DNA of 64,000 nt from Copromyces sp. CBS 386.78 (lineage: Eukaryota > Ascomycota > Sordariomycetes > Sordariales > Sordariaceae). Shown here in pieces: positions 12,601 through 22,257 of this stretch. A program made the position numbers and the translations under genes. Where the stretch lies: contig MU839111.1 of assembly GCA_030685235.1 (NCBI GenBank), positions 62,001 to 126,000 on the forward strand, in the 5' to 3' direction. Below the pieces are notes generated by a model. It was given only the letters and a program-made list of their open reading frames with translations. It made no database searches and was not told where the DNA came from. Positions within the stretch are counted from its first letter, which is position 1. Each line of letters opens with the position of its first letter.

Positions 12601-14847
12601 GGAATTCTTGGAAACCCTGCAGGTTCCACTGATGGCGATGAAGCGAACCTTTTCGAGCTGTATGCTATGCATTCCAAGGGTGTCACCTGCGTCTTCATCA
12701 AGAACGGCGAGCTTGGCTGGTCCAAGGATAACAAGGTCATCTGCCCAGCCGATGCTGAAAAGGTTGGCTTGGTTAAGATTTCCAAGTTGGTTGCTCCTGT
12801 GCAGCCAGTAGAGGTTCAACAGGCCCCAGCTCCGGCCGAGACAAGTGCGCCACCCCAGATTCGCATCGCCACGCGCCCCAACAAGGAGATCCTGCAGAAG
12901 ACGCCGTCATCCCAGGGCGATGACAAGAAGGGGGTTGATTCAGTCTCGACTGTCAAGCCTGATCGCAAGGAAGACACCGAGACTCCCGTTCAAAACAACA
13001 ACCAGCCGGAGCGGGCAGAGAAGAAGGGCCGCAAGAAGAAGGCTGCTGCTGCTGCTGCTGCTGCGGCCGCCGCCGCTGCCGCCGCTGGCGATTCTTCTGT
13101 CAATGGCCAGACAGAGCAACAAGCGCCCCCGCCAATTGGCCGCACCTCATCTCAAGTCAAGGCCAGATCTGCCAGAAATGCTGATTCTTCTGCTCTCAAC
13201 CTCACCAGCCAATTTTCCGACCTCTCCCTGAATGGTTCTGGTATCTCTCAGGAACAGCTCAACACAGTCATCGCCGATATGGAGTCGCGCATTTCGAACA
13301 ACGTGAACAACATGCCAGGACGTATGTCCAGTGTTTTCGAGTCATCCTGCAACGACATGTTTAAGAAGCAGCGCGAACAGCTGAATAGCTGGCTGCAGGA
13401 TTGGGTACGCAGTTTCACGGACAATCGTGATGATCTCTTCCTCAAGAACCAGTCAGCAGTCCTGAAAGTAGTTGCGGACGTTCTTAACGACAACACCGAA
13501 ACTGTTCTTAAGCATCTCATTGTGGATCAGGTCAACAACGCCGTCGTTCCCGCGATCCGTTCCACCCTCGAAAAGGTAGCGAAGGATCAGGTCGACTCTA
13601 GCCTGAACAAGCAGCTGCCCGCGATGCAGAAGGAGATTGAGAAGAGACTACCCTCTCTGCTCACCCAGTCGCTCCAAAAGGCTGACATCACGCCGAGTTT
13701 GGTGGACAAGCTCGCAGACCAGGTTCTCCAAAAGGTGGCCACCCGGTTGGACGTTAATATCGCCAACCAGTTTGCAAAGTCTTTCAGCGAGCAGTTGCCT
13801 GTCTTGTCAAAGCGTGTAGCCGAAGACGTTCACCAACGTATCGCAGGAGATATCAGCACACGGATGGGTGAAACCATTGCGCGGTTCGAGCAGCGGAAGC
13901 GAAACGATGACGCGAAGCTCGATCGCCTCATTGCTCAAAACACTGAGCTGTCCACTGCACTTGCAGCTCTGGCAGCATCCCAGGTTCATATGCAAAAGGA
14001 GTTCAGCGCCCTGAAGCAGCAGCTTCATGAGCAAAACCGTGATCGCGACTTTGGCGTTCCGGAGCCTACGCACAGTCACACGCATTCTCGTGCCAGTGGT
14101 AGCGTTAGCTCGCACCAACAGGCTGGTGGACCCTCCCGTGATTTGGTCGCCTATGCGCCGCCCCAAGCTCAACAGCACCAACACACCCAGTCCATTCCTA
14201 ACATGGCTCAACACCAACAGCAACAGTTCATGAATCAGGAGCAACAGGTGCTTTTCTCTCCTACCCCCCGCGAGAATCGGGAGAAGATGGAGCTCAACAA
14301 CACGCTTGAGACTATCGATCGTTTCATGAGTGCAGGCCAGTACGACCAGGCGGTCATGCGCTGGCTGCAGGCTGAGGACAAGAGCGAGGAGGTGTTCCAG
14401 CAGGTCATTTCCAAGTATGACCCTCGCTGCCTCTCCGGCCTTGCGCCCATTTTCCTTCTCTCAGTGGGAGCCAGCATCGTCAGCAATCTTTCTCGCAGAA
14501 GCCCCAAGGTCCAAATCAAGATTGCTATTGTCGAAACGGTCGTGTACTCGATTGCACAAGCCGTTCCACACCTGGTAAGTGTTTCTACAACCTCGTGAAC
14601 TGTGTTCCTGCCTTTATCTTTGATCGCTAACAGTCTTCTCTTAAAGGAGGATCAAGTTGTCGAGGCCGTCCCGAAGGTCATGTCTCTGATCCAGGCTAAG
14701 GTCGAGGAGCTCTTGCTCGCTATCAGCCGCGAGAGCCCCCACGATGCCTCTCTGAAGACCTTGTCCAACATTGCTAATCTTGCTGGACGTGTCGGCGAAG
14801 GTTGCCAGCCTTCGCGCCAGCTGGGTCATCCCGGTGCGCCTTACTAG
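9694..14847 (+). CDS. EDC4/Ge-1-like enhancer of mRNA decapping (WD40 scaffold)
   Basis: The predicted protein is about 1693 aa from two exons (9694-14574 and 14647-14847). The intron carries GTAAGT and CTTAAAG and is phase 0. The start is the tandem ATG ATG at 9694/9697; the second has the better -3 A. Order along the protein: a Pro/Gln/Ser-rich N-terminus with short linear motifs (about 1-320), an Ala/Glu-rich coiled segment (about 430-540), a WD40-type propeller (about 560-1060, containing VKFWDLREL and LQLWDLALG blades), a charged linker with a polyalanine run (about 1110-1150), coiled coil (about 1190-1440) and a C-terminal helical repeat domain (ETIDRFMSAGQYDQAVMRWL). This propeller, coiled coil and helical C-terminus is the architecture of EDC4/Ge-1, which links DCP2 to its activators in cytoplasmic P-bodies. 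A general WD-repeat scaffold is the alternative. Confidence 0.8.
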
Positions 14848-15467
14848 AAGAAGTTGCGAGTGGAATTTGCTTTGGAAGATTGGTAGACGGTTCGAGGAGG
14901 CTTTTCCCTTTGCTATCTTGATACCCAGCTTCTTATTATTCTCTCGGTCACGGGTTTACGGATGGGCTTGGGGCACTAGGTTGGTGCCATATTTGTCCGA
15001 GGAGATAGACTGGGTGGATTCATGGTTCGGCGAGCATGATGGTACTTTGCTAATTATCGTTTATTTGTTATCAAGTCTTGTAGCATGTATCTGGGGAGAT
15101 GGAAGCGAAAAGTGTTTGAGCGAATTGGTCGAAGATGGTGGATTTGGTAACGTTTGTCCGACCGGCCACGATTGTGTGGCTTGTGTGGGCTTGCTTGGCG
15201 GTTCTGAGCATAATCAGATTTACATGTTGTCAAAGTAGCTTGTACGATATATCTTATTGCTGAGTAAATGCACAGAAATCTGAAGGAGGACATGAGTACA
15301 AGATAGAATTTTGTAGATGCATCCTACCCTTGGTCCACAACCCGATATCGCGATGTGATGTGATGTGATGACGGTTAGTTTTGACTGCTCAAGCGATGTT
15401 GGTGTCGGGAGAAGTTCCAATATAGGGCGGAAGCCGTTTATAAGGTAATGCCTGAGTTATAACAAGC

Positions 15468-15534
15468 ACATACGACCATACATGGTAGAAAACTCGGGAT
15501 CCCGTCCGCTCTCCCATAAATAAGCTACCAATCG
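15468..15534 (+). pseudogene. 5S rRNA 5'-half fragment
   Basis: These 67 bases match positions 1-67 of the intact 5S gene at 28494-28612 (reverse strand), with two to three substitutions, from ACATACGACCAT to CTACCAATCG. The copy stops there, so the internal promoter C-box and the 3' half are absent. A TATA-like TTTATAAGG lies about 25-30 bp upstream, as at the intact gene, so the upstream control region was retained. It cannot give a functional 5S rRNA. Confidence 0.85.
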
Positions 15535-15882
15535 GAAGATTATCTATGGGAGTAGTTTTTGATAGGGGTTTGAATAACTCGGCCAAAAATGCCGCCGCCG
15601 TCTCTAGAACCGTTTTTCTTGCCTTCGCTATCGAGTGCACCGTTCTACTTACGTAGGACTCAAATATCTCCAAGCTGGGGTTCCAGAGGTAATTCAAGCC
15701 TGCAGTAATTCCTATCCCAAATATCAAGAAGATACGAATGTTGGTCGTGAAGATACTGGGCAGTGTATGGAGAAAAGGTGAGGAAAAGGCCCCACACCAG
15801 GCCTCCCCCAACCCCCAAGTATTTCCGAAGACACGATCACGGTAGTCCTGGACTCGGGGTGGGCTTAGTTGCGGAAGGACAA

Positions 15883-15888
15883 CACGTG
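15883..15888 (+). promoter_or_regulatory. Candidate NUC-1/Pho4-type E-box (CACGTG)
   Basis: CACGTG lies 464 bp upstream of the acid phosphatase ATG. This palindrome is the core site of the basic helix-loop-helix phosphate regulators Pho4 (yeast) and NUC-1 (Neurospora). Its placement before a secreted phosphatase is suggestive, but a 6-bp site is expected by chance about once per 4 kb. Confidence 0.3.
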
Positions 15889-16351
15889 AGTTGGTTGAGC
15901 TTGCCAATTGGTTTCAAAAACTATCTGCCCGACGTTCCATTGCTATCCCTGTCGGGTGAACTCTCCTAATTTCCTGGAACAAAAAACCGCTCGCCGGACC
16001 TACACCTCTGCCGGCATTTTAAAATGTTAGCGCGGTGAATAGCACAGTGGCGATAACCTCATTTTCGGTACGAAAAATAACTGCTTTTCTCACCTCCAAC
16101 CCCCTTAAAAATTGTGAGGTGGCGGTACCACGCTAACAAGTTATGTGCCGGCAGAGATCTCACTCAACCAATCTGGCTCGTCTCCAAGACCACATGCGAG
16201 CCGTTGTTCGCGTTTCGGTCGATGCATGTGTGGGATACCGATTCGAGGCAGTCAAGAATGTCGATGCGTTTAAAAGCAGTGGCATCTCCCCCGGAGAGGG
16301 ACATGGAGAGTAGGAATCAGACAAACATTCTTTCTACGTCGCTTTACAACA

Positions 16352-17839
16352 ATGAGGGTAGTCAGCTCCCTACTCGTGGCTGCGGCCGCCGCGAGGGCCT
16401 ACACCACGAATTCGCAGCTCCGCCTAGCCTACCACGGCGATGACGGCATGATGGTCAGCTGGAACACCTTCCATCAAGTCCAGAACCCTTCTGTCCACTG
16501 GGGCCTTTCGCAGGGCCGTCTGAACAACATTGCCACGTCCAACGTCTCGATAACGTATCCCACTTCGACGACCTACAACAACCACGTGCTGATCAGCGGC
16601 CTTGAGCCCGGCACGACTTACTTCTATAAGCCAACGCCGCTCATGAAGAACGAGTCGACCGAGATCTTCAACTTTACGACGAGCCGTAGGGCTGGTGACA
16701 ACACCCCCTTCTCGGTCGCCGTCGTCGTCGACCTCGGTACCATGGGTAGCAAGGGCCTGACCACAACCGCGGGCGCTCCCGTGGCGAGTACTAACGTTCT
16801 TCAGCCAGGAGAGCGGAACACCATCGAAGCGCTGGAAAGCAGCCTCGCTGACTTCGACTTCCTCTGGCATGCCGGCGACATTGCGTACGCGGACTACTGG
16901 CTCAAGGAAGAGATCCAGGGTTTTCTGCCCAACACCACGATTGAGGAAGGGGCCGCGGTGTACGAGTCGATTCTGAACGAGTTCTACGACGACATGATGG
17001 GCATCACCGCCAGCAAGCCGTACATGGTGGGCCCCGGCAATCATGAGGCGAACTGTGACAATGGTGGCACCAAGGACAAGGCGCACAACATCGCGTACGA
17101 TAGCAGTATCTGCATGGTGGGCCAGACCAACTTCACCGGGTTCAAGAACCACTTCCGCATGCCTAGCGACGTCTCCGGCGGCACCGGGAACTTCTGGTAC
17201 AGCTTCGACCACGGCATGGTGCACTTCGTCCAGCTCGATACCGAGACCGACCTGGGCCATGGCTTCATCGGCCCCGTCGAGGACGGCGGATCCGAGGGTT
17301 TCTTCGATGTGGAGCCGGTCAATGCGACCATGAACGCGCAGACCACCTGGCTGGAAGCCGACCTGGCGGCCGTTGACCGCTCCAAGACTCCATGGGTTAT
17401 TGTGGCCGGCCACCGGCCCTTGTACCTCAGCGACAGCGGTGCAATCTGCCCGGAGTGCAAGGACGTCTTCGAGCCGTTGCTGATCAAGTACAAGGTCGAC
17501 TTGGTGCTGTCGGGCCATTCGCACGTCTACGAGCGCCAGGCACCACTGGCCGAGGGCAAGGAGGATCCCAACGGCCTGGAGAATCCCACCTTCCCCTGGT
17601 ACGTCACCAACGGCGCAGCTGGCCACTACGACGGCCTCGATGAGCTACAGAGCCCCCGCCAGCCTTACAGCCGCTTCGCCCTCGACACGTTCAACGCCAC
17701 CTACGGCTGGAGCCGCCTGACCTTCCACAACTGCACTCACCTGACTCACGAGTTCGTCGCCAGCAAAAACGGCACCGTCCTCGACTCCGCCACTCTGTTC
17801 AAGGCCCGTACTTGCGACCAGGGTAGCAAGCACTACTGA
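16352..17839 (+). CDS. Secreted purple acid phosphatase (metallophosphoesterase)
   Basis: One uninterrupted exon encodes 495 aa. The N-terminus (MRVVSSLLVAAAAARA) is a signal peptide. A fibronectin-like N-terminal domain (about 20-120) precedes the metallophosphatase fold. All five signature blocks of purple acid phosphatases are visible: VVDLGTMG (about 127), GDIAYADYW (about 175), GNHE (about 228), VAGHRPLY (about 351) and GHSHVYER (about 387). These supply the Asp, Asp/Tyr, Asn, His and GHxH ligands of the Fe(III)-metal(II) centre. Many N-x-S/T sites fit a secreted glycoprotein. It should hydrolyse phosphomonoesters outside the cell at acid pH. A CACGTG lies in its upstream region. The gene sits between two broken 5S rRNA fragments on the same strand. 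Confidence 0.95.
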   Translation: MRVVSSLLVAAAAARAYTTNSQLRLAYHGDDGMMVSWNTFHQVQNPSVHWGLSQGRLNNIATSNVSITYPTSTTYNNHVLISGLEPGTTYFYKPTPLMKNESTEIFNFTTSRRAGDNTPFSVAVVVDLGTMGSKGLTTTAGAPVASTNVLQPGERNTIEALESSLADFDFLWHAGDIAYADYWLKEEIQGFLPNTTIEEGAAVYESILNEFYDDMMGITASKPYMVGPGNHEANCDNGGTKDKAHNIAYDSSICMVGQTNFTGFKNHFRMPSDVSGGTGNFWYSFDHGMVHFVQLDTETDLGHGFIGPVEDGGSEGFFDVEPVNATMNAQTTWLEADLAAVDRSKTPWVIVAGHRPLYLSDSGAICPECKDVFEPLLIKYKVDLVLSGHSHVYERQAPLAEGKEDPNGLENPTFPWYVTNGAAGHYDGLDELQSPRQPYSRFALDTFNATYGWSRLTFHNCTHLTHEFVASKNGTVLDSATLFKARTCDQGSKHY

Positions 17840-18458
17840 CCCCGTCACTCCCGTCACTGCTAGTAGCAGCAGGAAGACCTCAACCACAGTGGCTGGTCGC
17901 TGCCTTGAACGTTTTGTGAAGCACCAGATGTGGCGCTCTGTAGGTGCGAGAGGAGCAGGAATCGTACGCAAGCGGGTCTAACCCTTTGTACGAGTGTCTT
18001 GGAAACGAGGTGGATATGTGTAATATAGGTCCATAGGAGTGAGTGACTCTCACGTTTATGCACGTTTAGCTTACCTCTCGCCGTCAACTTGCGTGATGTT
18101 TGTGACCAACGATTCTGTCCTCAGTCAACTCCAACACCTTCTGATTAGCGGGATCCATCATTTCATAACGAGCGGAAACTGGCGCGTGCAGTGGTCTTCT
18201 CGCCACGGTAAGCGTTGTCGTAGGAGACGAGGCCGCCAGGTCTTGGCGCGACCAACATCAAGCGGTGACTAGCTCTGCTGTTAGCAGGCGCGTGAGGCGT
18301 TCAAGGAAACTTGCGTCCCCTCTTTGTAAACGAGGGGGTTGAAGAAAGGTCCCGCACTATAACCCCCAAGTGATAGGGCTAGCCGCAGTGTTAGGACGGT
18401 CAACTTTTCTCGTAATCCGCCTCATTATATTCATCTTGTTCATATCCTTCCAACTCCG
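17840..18458. other. Intergenic, no gene recognised
   Basis: This is the 3' flank of the phosphatase and spacer up to the 5S 3' fragment. Only short ORFs are present, with no repeats of note. Confidence 0.4.
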
Positions 18459-18532
18459 ATAGATAAGCTACATCTCGCCGCCTGACTAGTAGTTGGGTCG
18501 GTGACGACCAGCGAATCCCAGGTGTTGTATGT
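18459..18532 (+). pseudogene. 5S rRNA 3'-half fragment
   Basis: From ATAGATAAGCTAC to TTGTATGT the sequence follows positions about 49-119 of the intact 5S gene (28494-28612, minus). A 6-base CAATCG is replaced by 9 bases, while the stretch CCTGACTAGTAG...GCGAATCCCAGGTG is identical, so the TFIIIA C-box is preserved. It is followed by a pol-III-like terminator of long T-runs (18533-18560). The 5' half is missing or unrecognisable upstream, where only weak similarity remains. Confidence 0.8.
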
Positions 18533-18764
18533 TTCTTTTTTTTTCTTTTTTTTTTTTTTTCCTTTTGCCTTTGTTCTTTCCTTTCCCGACTCCTGCGTTG
18601 GCTCCTCCTTTTTCCCCATGTATATTCTCTCTTTTTTGTGTTTCCTTTCCTGGTGGATGGAAGTCGCTTCGGGAACGAGGGGATACAATATTTTGAAAAC
18701 TGGGTGGAGCCCTAAGAGCTTCAAGCGACGAGCTATTGCTCTCAACGTTCTATCTCTTACCTAG

Positions 18765-19447
18765 TGACGTCGATATCATAGTCAACGAGGAAGAGCGAGA
18801 AGTGATTCTTGTCGGCCACTCGTCGGGTGGTCTAGTTGCTAGCTGTGCAGCTGATGGTTTCGATGCCGTCAGTCGCAAAAAGGAGGGCAAAAAGGGGGGT
18901 GTGATTCAGGTGGCGTTTTTGGCGGCGTTTGCGGTTAAAAGGGGGGAGACGTTGTTGGAGATTTTGGGGAAGTGGGGGATGAGGTATATGAAATCAGACT
19001 ACTGGTGACCTCAGCCCGGTGACTGAGACTACTGAAATCACGAATAAAGTACTGACGAACCTTCTCAAACTAGGCGGACCGCACCTACCTCCACGAAGCA
19101 CCTTCTATCGGCATCCTTCTCAACGATCTGCCCGAGGAGGAGCGGAAATACTGGGGTAAACAGGTCACGCATACCTCGCTTGGCTTGTTCAGCACGCCCT
19201 CTACGTTTGAACCTTGGAGCAATGGGTCCCGTGCTCGTATATCTACTGCGAAAGGAATAACGGGGTTTGTATGTCCGATCAAAGGGCAATGCGCGACAGA
19301 TTGGGGCCAGATGCGAAGGAGGTTTCTATTGATTCTGGCCATTGTCCGTATCTGAGCATGCCGAAGGACCTGTTGAGGGCGATCGAGGAGCTTTTGGCGT
19401 GGGGGAATCTGGAGCTGGAGCTGAGTGGACGGGACACTCCGCGATAG
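18765..19447 (+). pseudogene. Alpha/beta-hydrolase pseudogene, N-terminally truncated
   Basis: The conserved core is readable: EREVILVGHSSGGLVAS with the nucleophile elbow GHSSG, VAFLAAF, then DRTYLHEAP..LNDLPEEERKYW, STPSTFEPW, PCSYIYCERNN, and SGHCPYLSMP with the catalytic His. This is the order of AB_hydrolase_6-type esterases. The frame changes between segments. The first segment ends at a TGA at about 19008, and no phase-compatible donor joins it to the acceptor ending at 19073. A further one-base shift separates STPSTFEPWSN from VPCSYIYCE near 19220. The N-terminal third is absent; in its place lie T-rich sequence and the 5S 3' fragment. The catalytic Ser and His are both still present. 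A sequencing error could explain one of the shifts but not the missing N-terminus. Confidence 0.65.
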
Positions 19448-20045
19448 TTGCCGCCCAAGTTGTTGCTACGACTTGCTTTATGGCGGCAAAGCAGCTCAAG
19501 GGATGAATAACCAGCAAAAGCTATAACAAAGAAAACCAACCCCTGAGTGGCGTTTCTCGTTCATTATTGTCCGGCTTGACAAGGACGGGGAAGATCCCGC
19601 TGACAAGATCTTTGTCTGTCAGGGGGTCGGGAGATAAAGGCCGTTGAACAATGGGACAAAGAGAGGCCCCAGCCAAGCCCAGAAGAAACTTTAAAGCTAA
19701 GAATAAAACAACCAGATGACAAAAGTTCCGTTGGCTCGTTGGGGGTGGGTGAGTGATGTTGATCAAAGAAGCCGAATGAATCATAGGTCATGGGGGCTCA
19801 ATGCCCAACCAGCCGCGCCTTATATCCACATGCCACCGTATCGACCGACTTTGCTTCTCTACTCTGCTGCCACCTGAACAGCACCCTTGTTCACGAGAAG
19901 AAAACCCAACACCAACTGTTCTGTTCTGGTTTGTTACTCAATCCAAGCAGTTGCAGAGAGGATATTGGCATAGCAAGATCTCACAGATTGAGTGGGCTTC
20001 AAGAAGCAGAGAAAGACAAGAAAATCTCCCACCGTCAAGATCAAG
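19448..20045. other. Intergenic/5' leader of the JmjC gene
   Basis: This stretch is spacer and leader. The frame upstream of the JmjC ATG is open back to 19992 but without an ATG. No other feature was seen. Confidence 0.4.
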
Positions 20046-22002
20046 ATGGTCGCCATCCGCCGAAAAGCCTCCTTCTCCCACCACGGGGAGGACGAGATAG
20101 TGGGCGATACCATCCACGTCTGTCTCTCCGATCATGATGCCATCCACGTCCACGCCCCTCCAAAACCCAACAAGCGCCGCCGCACGTACTCGAAACGGCC
20201 TTCATCGAAGACCAAGTCCCCCGGAGTGTCGACCACAACATACCCTCCTCTGGACCCTAACACCGGCGCTCCTATTCCTGACCCGCTCCTCGACGACGTC
20301 TACCGGCGCTTAGCACTCACCGAGCTGGAAGAGGAACTGTCCAAGGTATCCGATGCCAACATTGCAACTGAGGTTGGCGGTTACTCAATCCCCACCCACG
20401 GTCAACGTACCCAGCGCTTGCTTCACTCGCTCCTTCAGAATGCTTCGCACCCGAAGACCAATTTTACACCCGACATCGACACCGGCGCGGACACGGATTA
20501 TTCCGAGTCCGGTCCAATCGAAGCCCTCTACCTCAACCAATCCCAAGCCACAGCCCTAATCGAGTCTCCCCGCTACGATCCCAATGTGCTTTTGATCGTT
20601 CAAGATAAGCGGTACTTCGAACCCGCTCCGGCCGTCTCTTTCCTCCCCTTTTCATACAACAGCCCTCCAGCTTCACCAGAGCTGAAGTCCAAGATGGATA
20701 CGGTTGTAGAGAGGTCCCAATACCGACCCATATCCCTCTTCTTCAACCACCTCCTCCCTACTCTCCACCGCCAAGTCTCCGTTCAGATTCCCAGCCAACC
20801 GGTGACTGAGCCTTCGGGACAGCTGAGGACGCTGAGGTCAATTCGGGAGCGGTTTCACCCCTCGGAGGCTGGTTCTCATGAAGGAGAGAAAGATACCTCT
20901 AGGAATGACCCGTGGAATGTCTTGGATTTGTCGACACCTATACCTTCTACTACCCCTTCTTTTTTGCAGGGGCCGGGGAGTCAGTTGTTGAGATATATCC
21001 GGTCGGAGGTGTTGATGGCTGCTAGGTCTAACGGTGTGATTTCGCCTCCGCCGTCTCCTACGGTGGTTAAATCAGAGTCAGGGTTGGTGACGCCGCCTGG
21101 GGATAGTCTGGATCAAAGTCCCACTTCCACTCCTGAGCCCAATACAGGAACCCTCCTCTTTCCTAACCTCATTGGCAATCGCCATTCCACCCCTGACCTT
21201 ACTCGCACACCCTCACCACCTCCCAATCCATCTACCACTCCTAACTCAACACCGACAAAAAAGCGTGGCCGTCCTCCGAGCTCCAAATCCCCATCTCCCA
21301 AGAAACCAAAAACCTCCCCTTCAAAGACCTCTCCAGAAAAAAGAGCCGAACGCCTCCGCGCCTCCCCAACTTCCTGGACCGAATGGACCAACGTGCAATC
21401 TTGGTCTCTCCTCTCCCAAGGCGGCCACCACACCCCCCCTCACTGTGACGCCTTTGGTTTCGACACCTGGATTACCGTGCAGGAGGGTATGGTTGGTTTT
21501 GGATGGCTTTCGACCGCCACTATCAACCCCTCAGCTGAAAGTAAAAGCGAGGGAATGACGGAAAGGGAGAAGTGGGCAGCGGGCCCTCATAGATATGCTG
21601 AAGGTTCAAAATGGAGATTCGTGATCCTGAAGCCGAAACAGACGGTGTTCTTTCCTAGCGGGACGGTGCACTTTGTTTTTCGACTTAAGAGTCAGGATAG
21701 TTTGAGTGTGGGTGGTCATGTGTTGCGGTGGAATGGGGTGGAGAGATGGTTGAGCGTTGTGCTTGAGCAGATGGAGAATGGGAATATGACGAATGAGGAT
21801 ATGGGGTGGGGAGTGGTGAGGAAGTATGTGGATGTTGTTGGGAAGTTGGTGGCTAGGAGTGAGAAGGAAGGCGGAAAAAAAATGGTGGGGGCGATGTGGG
21901 ATGGGTTGGTTAAGGTATGTTTATCACTTGTCAATGTGTAAAGGGTGGGTTGCTAACAATTGTTCACAGGAGTTCAGAGAGTTATCGAAAGCAAGAAAAT
22001 GA
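20046..22002 (+). CDS. JmjC-domain protein with AT-hook
   Basis: The predicted protein is 633 aa from two exons (20046-21914 and 21970-22002; GTATGT donor, GCTAAC branch, CACAG acceptor, phase 0). The start is ATG at 20046 in CAAGATGG context. The N-terminal half is basic and Pro/Ser-rich with nuclear-localisation-like clusters (KPNKRRRTYSKRP). An AT-hook (KKRGRPP, about residue 405) and further Lys-rich repeats precede the C-terminal JmjC cupin. There HTPPHCDAFG (about 462-471) supplies the HxD pair and SGTVHFVFR (about 538-546) the distal His of the Fe(II) site. All three metal ligands are therefore present. Likely a nuclear 2-oxoglutarate dioxygenase acting on histones or other protein/nucleic acid substrate; the substrate cannot be told from the sequence. 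The second exon adds only ten residues. Confidence 0.8.
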
Positions 22003-22257
22003 CATTAGAACAACCTAGTGAATCGGAGAGACATATAGACAAGGCTACAGAGAAAGCGTGCTGGCTCGCTTGCTTGATGAATGCGATGCGATGGGATGTA
22101 GACAGAAGGGAAAGCCATATACAGGGTATTAGAAAGAAAATAAAGAGAAAGACAAAATAAGCAGAAATGGTATCCAGAGAGCCGCCCGTGTTTTTATCTC
22201 CCTGATCGTAACGCATAACCCTTTTCAAACATAAGAAAACTCGTTTAACCCCCCACA

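Larger units (their letters stand above)
14848..16351. other. 3'UTR of EDC4-like gene, 5S fragment and acid phosphatase promoter
   Basis: Apart from the 5S fragment at 15468-15534 there is no supported gene. A minus-strand ORF at 15389-15907 has no ATG and its C-terminal third is antisense 5S. A short TGATG tandem repeat lies near 15355-15372. The segment 15900-16351 is presumably the promoter of the downstream phosphatase. Confidence 0.45.

Noticed and set aside
15389..15907. 172-codon minus-strand ORF with hydrophobic segments
   Set aside because: It has no ATG start and its last third is antisense to the 5S fragment, so it is not a gene.
16424..17626. 400-codon minus-strand ORF opposite the phosphatase
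   Set aside because: A codon-bias shadow (GC-rich third positions) of a gene with all catalytic motifs on the plus strand.
15535..18458. Starship-type giant element between the 5S halves
   Set aside because: No captain tyrosine recombinase, no terminal direct-repeat structure and only 2.9 kb; kept only as an analogy in the 5S finding.
21915..21969. Continuing the JmjC ORF to the stop at 21941
   Set aside because: A perfect GTATGT/GCTAAC/CACAG intron begins 27 bp earlier and leads to a short in-frame last exon.
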